Below are positions 56,135 through 64,000 of a stretch of DNA of 64,000 nucleotides, in pieces. Position 1 is the first letter of the stretch, and every line of letters starts with the position of its first letter. The stretch comes from Gigantopelta aegis (lineage: Eukaryota; Mollusca; Gastropoda; Neomphalida; Peltospiridae). Below the pieces are notes generated by a model, which ran no database searches, had not been told where the DNA came from, and saw only the letters and a program-made list of their open reading frames with translations. The position numbers and the translations under genes are program-made. The stretch lies in contig NC_054708.1 of the NCBI RefSeq assembly GCF_016097555.1, positions 18,200,596 through 18,264,595 of the forward strand. Reading direction: 5' to 3'.

Positions 56135-56141
56135 GGGGAGT

Positions 56142-56215
<74 letters not shown>

Positions 56216-56330
56216 CTGAAGTCGAATGATCTATCGCCTTTATTTGATTTGATTTTCCTTTCCACCATCTTCACCAGTACACCACGATTGGTACATCAAA
56301 GGCTGCGGTATGTACTATCCTGTTTGTGGG
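56135..56330. repeat. (GA)n and a SINE family 1 scrap
   Basis: GA tract at 56141-56215. A piece of SINE body at 56272-56325 (CACCACGATTGGTACATCAA) ends at CCTGTTTGTGGGG. Confidence 0.8.
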
Positions 56331-56454
56331 GAAAGTGTTTTTGTTCGGTCAGAATAACATAGCGTTGACCAGTGCGAAAGGTTCGGGGCAGGTGTGCCAG
56401 AAGTTATGGGGTGGGTGATGGTGGTGGTGGTGTTGCTGGTGATGGTGGGGGTGA

Positions 56455-56550
56455 TCTAGACTGTATCAATGTTTCCTCGGAAAATATATGTAAAATAAGG
56501 AAATTTTGCTTGAGCAGAGGTGGGTGGGGGTAGGAGGGAGTCGACCCCTG
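56455..56550 (+). mobile_element. Dispersed MITE-like repeat (copy 4)
   Basis: GATCTAGACTGTATC, GGAAAATATATGTAAAATAA, GGAAATTTTGCTTGAGCAG and GTCGACCCCTGAAAATTAAA follow the family order. No G run here. Confidence 0.5.
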
Positions 56551-56639
56551 AAAATTAAAGTCCAAAGTAACCTTTTACACGGAGAGAAAATAATCTTGGG
56601 TAAAGTTGACTGTGCGGTAAACTAATCAACTCAATGGGG

Positions 56640-57030
56640 AAGAAGTTGGGCGACATTTAAAGACTGCTGTTCCAGGAAACGATTGCAGAGTAGACCACTC
56701 ACAAGAATCTTCTACATCATGGGGGACGGTGTTGTTATCCGTGGCAGAATCTGGGATGAGACAATGCTGAACCTATCCTTGGTGTCCTTCATCACAGGTG
56801 GCCAGCCTCCTGGTGAGGTTTTACAACCGTGGACAATGACCGACCTTGGACAATGACTGCAAGAGTATCGCTGGTGTATCGCATTGAGGTGGGGCCACAT
56901 GTTGGGGCCATGTGTTGGGGTCCAGCCTTATGAGGAGCGCTTGCAAACAGAACCCTGCACTGTGTTTGTTTATACCTGGGCATAATCCTCTTAAGAGCTT
57001 CCCTCCCCTAAGGTCATGGGATTGGCGCAA
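56640..57030. other. Unclassified moderately GC-rich DNA
   Basis: Non-repetitive here, with broken frames on both strands and no recognised family. It may be an old element or single-copy DNA. Confidence 0.3.
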
Positions 57031-57039
57031 ACTTGCAAA

Positions 57040-57120
57040 TGATGTTTGCGGGATTTAGCTTGGTTGGTCGAGCACACCTGCCTCAGGTGCTTGCACTGTG
57101 GGATCGGACCACCGATAGAG
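57040..57120 (+). repeat. tRNA-like SINE head, isolated
   Basis: GGGATTTAGCTTGGTTGGTC (A-box like) and TGTGGGATCGGACCACC (B-box like) are at tRNA spacing, but the body is unrelated. More likely a SINE head than a functional tRNA, since no cloverleaf closes. Confidence 0.5.
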
Positions 57121-57409
57121 GTTTAGTTTCATAGAATATATTCTCACATAGAAATTAATGGTGTAATCAATGGTGGTGTGTACAGTAAAAATGTCCCATA
57201 TAGACTCCTAGACACCATGTACAATTTTATATTTTAAAACTTCCTTCACTACCACACACCCAAAACCAAAACTATTTTCCATTTTATTACCATTATCTTT
57301 TCGTCTTCTTTTTTTTTTGGCACTGTAACATATTTGTTTATTTGTTTATCTGTACTAGACTTGGTTACCTGTATATCTCCATTGTTATGAACATATATGT
57401 ATATTGATG

Positions 57410-57635
57410 TGCAGTCGGCTGGGGATTGATTCATGTCTGTGCCCAATGGGCTATTTCTCGTTCCAGCCAGTGCACCACGACTGGTATATCAAAGGCCGTG
57501 GTATGTGCTACCTGCCTGAGGGATGGTGTATATAAAAGATCCATTGCTATTAATGGAAAAATGTAGCGGGTTTCCTCTCTAAGACTATATAAATCAATGT
57601 GCTCTAGTGTTATCGTTAAACAAAACAAACTTTAA
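57410..57635 (+). repeat. SINE family 1/1b
   Basis: Body from GGGCTATTTCTCGTTCCAGC; the tail is of the 1b type (CTCTAGTGTTATCGTTAAAC). Confidence 0.85.
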
Positions 57636-57643
57636 TATATGTA

Positions 57644-57649
<6 letters not shown>

Positions 57650-57684
<35 letters not shown>
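57650..57684. repeat. (TA)n microsatellite
   Basis: Pure TA tract immediately left of a possible transposon terminus. Confidence 0.95.
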
Positions 57685-57689
<5 letters not shown>

Positions 57690-58045
57690 TACATACCCAT
57701 TAAATCTTACTATATAAATACAGCCCTGAATACAAAAATTAAATACACTTTTCCGTATTCAACTCAACTGCCGGAACTATGCCGTATTCAACACTACTAT
57801 TTATAGCACATGGTTACCGGGAATGCCCATAGCGATATGTAAAGAAAGTTGGTGCTTGGTTTGAATTGCCTATTAAAGCAGTTAACTGTTATGATTTTTA
57901 AAACGCTATTTTGTGGAACATTTAAACTGAAAACGGTGACAAATATTTACAATTTAATGAGCGCGCTACCAAAACTAGACAAAAACACTACTCACCAATG
58001 AGCTTTTAATCCACGAATAAGGTCGAAAACAGTCAGGTTTTGGAT

Positions 58046-58564
58046 CCTTGTTTTGGCTTCATACACAATAAATAAAACATATCCAACGGTAATTTTGTGA
58101 TATGATATATTTGACAAAAAGGTACTTTTTATTTCTTTCATCTTTTAAAACTTAAAATTAATATTTTGCCCAAAATAAAAAATACCCACCTGTAAACAGC
58201 GTTGTCTGCTTGTTATAGGAATTTGACCGGGGTCAAGGTTAGTAGACTAGTTTTTATTTTAATGTGGCGAAGCATTGTAATAATATAGCTAATTTTGAAT
58301 TTAAATGACATCAGTATTCCAATGACGTCACTTTGCATCTCCTTACAATAACCATAAACTGGGTACATGACGTTTCCTTTTTAAGGAAAAATTACAATGC
58401 AAAATTGTCATTGATTTATTTATTTTTTTTATATTTCAAATGCACCTGAATTGTGTTTGAACAAAATCTTGTGATTATTTTTTTTTACCTTTTACGAAAT
58501 ATGGATTTCTAGTGAACTTACGGTAAGATATGCTATATTTATTGTGTACGAAGCCAAAACAAGG
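58046..58564. mobile_element. Nested inverted-repeat element, about 520 bp
   Basis: CCTTGTTTTGGCTTC-TACACAATAAAT at 58046-58084 is inverted at 58527-58564, about 32 of 38 positions matching. Non-coding interior. Confidence 0.6.
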
Positions 58565-58598
58565 GTGCAAAAAGTAACTGTCATCGACTTTAGCAACA

Positions 58599-58778
58599 AT
58601 GACGTCGCATGCACCATCTTCTCACGTAGAAAATTTTGATGAACTGACAACCGGATTATTCAGTGGAGTGATGATTTATGGAGGCACATTTAATATAAAC
58701 TTCAACTTTTCAGCAACGAGTAATTCCATGAACATCAATAAAAGAAAAGACACCGATGATGACACAGACACTGACTGA
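58599..58778 (+). CDS. Unrecognised 59-aa frame
   Basis: The frame starts MTSHAPSSHVENFDEL, continues with GVMIYGGTFNINFNFS and ends in an acidic run (DTDDDTDTD) before TGA. It has the feel of a real C-terminal tail, with alternating polar/hydrophobic beta-like residues and an acidic end, but no family is recognised and no upstream exon was found. It sits inside the candidate TIR element. Confidence 0.25.
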   Translation: MTSHAPSSHVENFDELTTGLFSGVMIYGGTFNINFNFSATSNSMNINKRKDTDDDTDTD

Positions 58779-59150
58779 ACAATTCTTGACATTTTTCTTC
58801 GTTGATAAATCTGGCGCGCTGAAGGTTGCGCTGAAGGTTTTGTGACGTATTACGAGCAAATTAAATATTTCATTGTTCGTGAATTTTAGCTATTACATTG
58901 TCTTTAAAAGGCATTTTAGACAATATCATTAAAATTATAGGTATTTTTCACTCATTCTTTCTTATTTCTGTTTATTGTTTAAATAGAACTGTATTCCTAT
59001 GTGTAATAATTGGTAGTTCATCGGTCCGCGTAGTAACACAGCTGATCTAGTTGTGTAAATTGAGAAATCCCCATCATTAGCTAGCAGTTTTACAATTTTT
59101 TAACTATTATTTGGGAACAAAATTCCAATTTAGGGTATGTAATAAATAAA

Positions 59151-59293
59151 AAACTACATACATGTGGTTTTCTGATTTCTGTATTCCACGAGTGTATTTC
59201 CTGCCGGAAACCCCTCTGCCTGCGGCATCGGGGTTTCCTGCAGGAAATACACTCGTGGAATACAGAAATCAGAAAACCACATATATGTAGTTT
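59151..59293. repeat. 63-bp-arm hairpin (near-perfect palindrome)
   Basis: Arms 59151-59213 and 59231-59293 are reverse complements with two mismatches (near 59161 and 59205), around a 17-nt loop. It contains GGAAATACACTCGTGGAATA. No coding capacity. Confidence 0.95.
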
Positions 59294-59299
59294 TGTCTA

Positions 59300-59315
59300 T
59301 ATATATATATATATT

Positions 59316-59369
<54 letters not shown>

Positions 59370-59395
59370 TACATACATACATACACATGTATGTA
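59300..59395. repeat. (TA)n(CA)n(CATA)n microsatellite
   Basis: TA tract to about 59353, CA tract to 59368, then ACATACAT units. Confidence 0.95.
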
Positions 59396-59397
59396 GA

Positions 59398-59640
59398 AGG
59401 GTGGGATCTAGCTCAGTCAGTAGAACATTCGCCTTAAGAACTTGGGAAGTTTTTACCTATCCCAACCAGCGCCCCATAACGGGTATACTAAAGTCCGTGG
59501 TTTGTGCTGTCCTACCTGTGGGGAAAGTGCATATAAAATATCCCTTGCTGCTAGTAGAAAAATGTAGCTGGTTTCCTCTGAAGACAACGGGGAACAATGT
59601 TTCACATTCAATAGTCAATGATTTACAAAAACTACCTCAT
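59398..59640 (+). repeat. SINE family 4
   Basis: A-box-like GATCTAGCTCAGTCAGTAGA, no clear B box, body GTCCTACCTGTGGGGAAAGT and TATCCCTTGCTGCTAG. Confidence 0.8.
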
Positions 59641-59959
59641 GCATTTAAGGTGATCTTAGGCTAGAGTATCTGGAGCAACAACCAAATGTGCCAAGCCCTA
59701 TTGGTAGAGAGTGGATGATTGAAAAGGAAGAAGGAGCTGAAGTTATTCTGGATCTGCTGGCTTGAAGTTGTCCAAAGTTGAGTACACTGCCAAATTGCAG
59801 CAATGTATGTAGCAAATGGACTGCCAATAAATTACACTGATATGTAGACTACTGGACTACGGGAAAAGTACAAATGAGGATGAGAGAAATGAATATTATT
59901 AACATATTTCTCCTGAACACTTTATACATTGTTTACAATGGTTCATTCATTCATTTATA

Positions 59960-60120
59960 CTTATTTTTGTGCTTCTGCTCAATTAAGGTTCAAGCATGCT
60001 GTCCTGGGCATACATCTTAACTATCTGTGCTGTCGGTCTAAGACAGTGGGTTACCGTAATAGTTAGTGAGATATAATTCAGTGTAGTGACCTTACACCTA
60101 CCCACTGAGTCGTCAAATTC
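59960..60120 (-). repeat. SINE family 2, tail half
   Basis: TCAATTAAGGTTCAAGCATG and GACAGTGGGTTAC match the family. The tRNA-like head is missing. Confidence 0.75.
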
Positions 60121-60234
60121 ATGTTACTATAAAATTTTAGTTGATGTCAGAAGAATATGCTTCAACAGCAGCAGGGAAATGAAATACAATTTATAAAAAT
60201 AATCAAAAAGTTTTTTTTCGTTTGGGGAAGGGTA

Positions 60235-60440
60235 ATGCTATTTAACATTACCACAGGTGTGACAAATGACATTGACAATGACAGCTTAATGATAAAGTAG
60301 CACTGGGTTGAAATAGGTTGTTTCATCTTGTGTTGATAGTATTTAAAAAAAAAATTAGGGTAGGGTCAGGAAAAGGGTGATAATACTCAAAAGCTACCAC
60401 TATTCCAATGCTATCACATATTTTCTAATCCTAGATACCC
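60235..60440 (+). repeat. Dispersed repeat D
   Basis: Second direct copy of the 49085 repeat: shared GCTTAATGATAAAGTAGCA and GGGTGATAATACTCAAAAGC. Confidence 0.7.
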
Positions 60441-60464
60441 TAGATATATTCATGTATATGTATG

Positions 60465-60468
60465 TGTG

Positions 60469-60541
<73 letters not shown>

Positions 60542-60660
60542 ATCTGTGTGTGCATGTATGTGTATATGTGTGTATTTATGTATGTGTGTATGTATACATG
60601 TGTGTATATGGATATATGTATGTCTATATGGGTAGTTGTATGTAAATGTATATGTAGGTG
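60465..60660. repeat. (TA)n and TGTA-rich repeat
   Basis: TA tract at about 60473-60528, followed by TGTG/TATG-rich sequence. Confidence 0.95.
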
Positions 60661-61260
60661 TGTTTATACATGTATATACTAATAATCATGTCTGTATTAT
60701 TTATTTGATTGATTGATTAATTGATTGAATAATTGGTTAATTTTTTTTCAATCAGTCAGGTATTTATCATTAATTCATTCATTCGGGCCTTTTGAAATGT
60801 TGTTAATCATAGACATGAGCGCTTGTACAATGTTTCTTATTAATTGTTTTATATTGTAGGGATGAGATTATGTAAATAATTATGTATTACAGTGCTACCC
60901 TACGAACTTGCAATCTTTTCTGAAAATAGTAATTATCTCTAACTAGTATTAGTCACTATAGCGTTATATATACGATAACAAATTGTTTAAGGTCGGGAAA
61001 AGGGGCCTAACCCTTGACCATGAGTTTTTACTTTACACCTTCTCATTATTTTACACTATTGTTTCTCACCTATTCTGTCCTATCTGCGCTCTCTACCTTG
61101 TTGCACCAACATTGTAAATATAACTATTTACTTCTTACTCACCACTTTATATCTTTCTTTTACATTTTCTTCTGGGGGAGTATTAGAATTAGATATCGTC
61201 TTATTAACTATATATTTCCAAATAAGCTACATTCACAGAAAAATAAAATAAAGACTAATA

Positions 61261-62758
61261 TACTCTTCAAAAAAAGAAATGCAAAAGGGTACAAATGGGT
61301 TATAACTCCGATTTTATGTTTCCTACCGGTTCATGCTTTGTGAATATAAGGTCATTGCATGTCCCAAACACATTCCCACGTTTACATTCGATAAAACGCA
61401 GCTACTGTACAATAAAGTTCCAAAATGTGAATATTCGCAAAAACGCAGCCACGTGCAAACCATGTCACCACTGCACGTGCGTTGTCTGCACGTGCAACAT
61501 GAACACCGACAGTATAAAAGTGCAGGGTGTTCGCTTGCCTGGCCTCTGTATCTGGCCGACAGTTGACAATCCAGGACATGCCACGTCTCAGTGAACCGCA
61601 GAGAAACAATGCCATCGGCCGACTAGACGCAGGCGAATCCAGAACGGCCGTTGCCAGGGCATTCCATGTGTCCCCAAGCACCATCTCCAGACTGTGGGAC
61701 CGTTACCAGCAACATGGATCAACACGTGACCTCCCTAGATCCGGTCGACCACGGGTCACTACCCCCGGGCAGGACCGCTACATCCGGGTACACCACCTTC
61801 GGGAACGATTGACTACTGCCACCTCCACAGCCGCAGCAATACCAGGTTTGCGCAGGATATCCGACTAGACCGTACGGAACCGCCTACGTGAGGTAGGAAT
61901 TCGTGCCAGACGTCCAGTTCGAGGTGTCATCTTAACACCACAACACCGTCGACTCCGACTGCAGTGGTGCCAGATTCATCGACAATGGCCTCAACTGCGA
62001 TGGAGACAGGTGTGGTTCAGTGACGAGTCCCGATTTCTGCTCCGACGTCATGATGGAAGATGTCGTGTGTATAGGCGTCGTGGTGAACGTTATGCGGCAA
62101 ACTGCGTGCAGGAAGTGGACAGATTCGGCGGGGGTAGTGTCATGGTGTGGGCAGCCATTTCACACACTGGCAGAACTGACCTGGTCCACGTGCAGGGCAA
62201 CCTGAATGCACAGGGCTACATTGACCAGATTCTCCGGCCACACATCGTTCCAGTTATGGCCAACGCCAACGCAGTGTTCCAACATGACAACGCCAGGCCT
62301 CACACAGCACGTCTCACAACGGCTTTCCTACAGAACAACAACATTAATGTCCTTCCTTGGCCATCGATATCACCGGATTTGAACCCAATTGAGCATCTAT
62401 GGGACGAGTTGGACCGACGCCTCCGACAGCGACAACCACAGCCCCAGACCCTGCCCGAGCTGGCAGCAGCCTTGCAGGCCGAGTGGGCCACCATCCCCCG
62501 GGACGTCATCCGTACTCTGGTTGCTTCAATGGGCAGGCGGTGCCAGGCAGTTGTCAACACACGCGGAGGCCACACCCGGTATTGACTCCAGATGACCTTG
62601 ACCTTGGTGGTGTGTCCTATCACTTACTCACAATGGACTAGAGTGAATTGTGAACAATCCTGCAACATTTGGTAATTATCGGACTCACCATTCAATAATG
62701 AAATCAATTCTCCAAATGTTGCGACAATGTGGTTTTGCGTTTCTTCTTTTGAAGAGTA
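61261..62758 (+). mobile_element. Tc1-type DNA transposon, copy B, full length
   Basis: Both ends are present (TACTCTTCAAAAAAAGAAAT and TTTCTTCTTTTGAAGAGTA) with TA duplications at 61259-61260 and 62759-62760; 1498 bp. Nearly identical to copy A over 23053-24355. It appears to have landed just upstream of, or within, a LINE. Confidence 0.95.
61578..62585 (+). pseudogene. Tc1-family transposase with one in-frame stop
   Basis: The 336-codon frame is the same as copy A with the native C-terminus GGHTRY. A TAG at 61866-61868 replaces the CAG found in copy A, between the DNA-binding half and the catalytic core. All three catalytic acidic residues are intact after the stop. I see no frameshift. 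Confidence 0.93.
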
Positions 62759-62827
62759 TATAAACCAGAAGAATACGAACTTGAAACAAAAACTTAGATT
62801 TATAATAAATTTCAAAAATAGAATATC

Positions 62828-64000
62828 ATGGCTTGTTTGCAGATCCTAACACTTAACTGCCAGGGACTCGGAGATAAGGAAAAAAGAGCCGATGTTCTGA
62901 ACTATTCAAAATCCAAGAAATATAGCATATATTGTTTACAAGACACACACTTTACGTCACAGTTAGAACCCTATATACAGATACGACACAGTGGGGATAT
63001 AAATGTCTATTTAATTCTTACACTGGAAATTCTTGAGGTGTGGCAATTATGCTCAATAATAATTTTGAATATGTTGTTACAGATATAACAATAGAAGGAG
63101 AAAGACTAACTTTCATTACTATATATGCCCCTAATATAGATTATCCACAATTTTATAAACATATTTTTGAATGTATTGAAGACTTCCAAAATGAAAATTA
63201 TATAATTTGTGGAGATTTCAATTTAATGTTAAACCAGTATCTGGATACAAAAAATTATTTACTTGTCAGCCATCTTAAATGTAAAAAGTAATTATTGATA
63301 AAATGGAAACGTTAGATTTAATAGATCCTTTCAGAGAACTTTATCCTAATCTTAGAAGGTATACTTGGAAAAATAAAACTCTTTTAAAACAAGCTACCGG
63401 TAGACTCGATTTCTTTCTAATGTCCAATAATTTGATTTCAATGGTAGAAAAGGTTATAGTGAAAAATAGTTATCCTTCTGACCATTCAGCAGTAGTTTTA
63501 AATATAAAGTTAATTCAAATAAAAAAGGGTCCAGGACTTTGGAAGTTTAATAATTCATTACTTAGAGATACAGAATATTGTAAGATGGTGAAGGAAACCA
63601 TATCAAAAATAATACGGCAGTATGCCGTCCCTATATATAATTATGAAATCTTAGATTCTATACCAAAAGATGAAATTCAGTTTTCCATAGATAGTCAACT
63701 TTTTTTGGAAATGTTATTGATGGAAATAAGAGGCAAAACTATATAATTTTCAGTTTTTAAGAAAAAAAATTGTGATGAACTGGAAACAAAATTATGTGAT
63801 GAAATTAAATTATTAGAAGATGAAAAGATGATTGATTTAGAACAGATTGAATCTAAAAAGTTTGAATTACAAGAGCTAAGAAAACAAAAACTTAAAGGAC
63901 ATTATATAAGGTCAAGAACAAAATGGATCGAAGAGGGTGAAAAACCAATAAAATATTTTTGTCATTTAGAATCCAGAAACTACTTTAGTAAACTAATTTC
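62828..64000 (+). mobile_element. Tx1/L1-like LINE, ORF2 endonuclease part, runs off the window
   Basis: The frame starts MACLQILTLNCQGLGDKEKR. Recognisable apurinic-endonuclease motifs in order: LTLNCQGLGD, CLQDTHF, FITIYAPN, IICGDFN, TGRLDFFL and SDHSAVVL. These are followed by the coiled linker (EELRKQ-like, IRSRTKWIEEGEKPIKYF) that precedes the reverse transcriptase. It is broken by at least two frame changes (between about 63040 and 63303) and a stop at 63744-63746, so the copy is dead. The reverse transcriptase itself lies beyond 64000. DNA at 60970-61258 may be its 5' region, split by Tc1 copy B. Confidence 0.85.

Larger units (their letters stand above)
57685..59146. mobile_element. 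Candidate DNA transposon with 14-bp TIRs
   Basis: TTTATTACATACCC at 57685-57698 and its exact reverse complement at 59133-59146 bracket 1.46 kb of otherwise unique DNA. Just inside, TTAAAT and TAAAT extend the match weakly. A nested inverted pair and a 59-codon frame lie within. No transposase is recognised, so the element is non-autonomous or the match is chance. Confidence 0.45.

Noticed and set aside
57040-57120. Possible tRNA gene
   Set aside because: A-box and B-box-like motifs exist, but no acceptor stem or anticodon arm pairs convincingly. The same heads occur in SINEs throughout.

Overview
The window looks like nuclear DNA of an animal, most probably a mollusc and perhaps a gastropod. 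The reasons are multi-exon genes with GT-AG introns, an AT-rich background packed with microsatellites, tRNA-headed SINEs of a type I associate with molluscan genomes, Tc1-type DNA transposons, and a Tx1/L1-like LINE. The species cannot be named from sequence alone. No prokaryotic, organellar, retroviral or LTR element was seen.

Three host genes can be read. (1) A Not-type homeobox gene lies on + at 7007-13707 in three coding exons (about 253 aa), with an eh1-like repressor motif and a homeodomain split by an intron. (2) A nearly complete ALDH18A1 (delta-1-pyrroline-5-carboxylate synthase, P5CS) gene lies on + at 26964-41685 in fourteen recognised coding exons (about 781 aa): mitochondrial leader, glutamate 5-kinase domain, glutamyl-phosphate reductase domain. 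(3) The last two coding exons of a monoamine oxidase gene lie on - at 45203-46461, including the C-terminal membrane anchor. P5CS and MAO are tail to tail, about 3.5 kb apart between stop codons. Rejoined reading phases match at every splice junction I could test, except the 3' end of P5CS exon 2, which merges into a minisatellite.

Most of the rest is repeats. From left to right: a 30-bp minisatellite of about 72 units (523-2691); higher-GC single-copy DNA upstream of Not; a SINE/MITE/microsatellite zone (14-26 kb) holding a 3'-truncated but ORF-intact Tc1 element; the P5CS locus with a second Tc1 family in intron 1 and several small foldback elements in later introns; then 42-64 kb of SINEs (two insertions with clear target-site duplications), foldbacks and simple repeats, ending in a full-length Tc1 copy beside the endonuclease part of a LINE that runs off the window.

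The most unusual theme is that tandem repeats seem seeded on exon-intron junctions: the acceptor of Not exon 2 is triplicated, the donor region of P5CS exon 2 is expanded into a roughly 1-kb minisatellite, and the donor of P5CS exon 9 occurs four times in 105 bp. Other strong observations are a 63-bp-arm hairpin at 59151-59293, a 120-bp higher-order pattern in the minisatellite, a GC-AG intron in P5CS, and two Tc1 copies with only about six differences over 1.3 kb, one with an open transposase frame and one with both termini.
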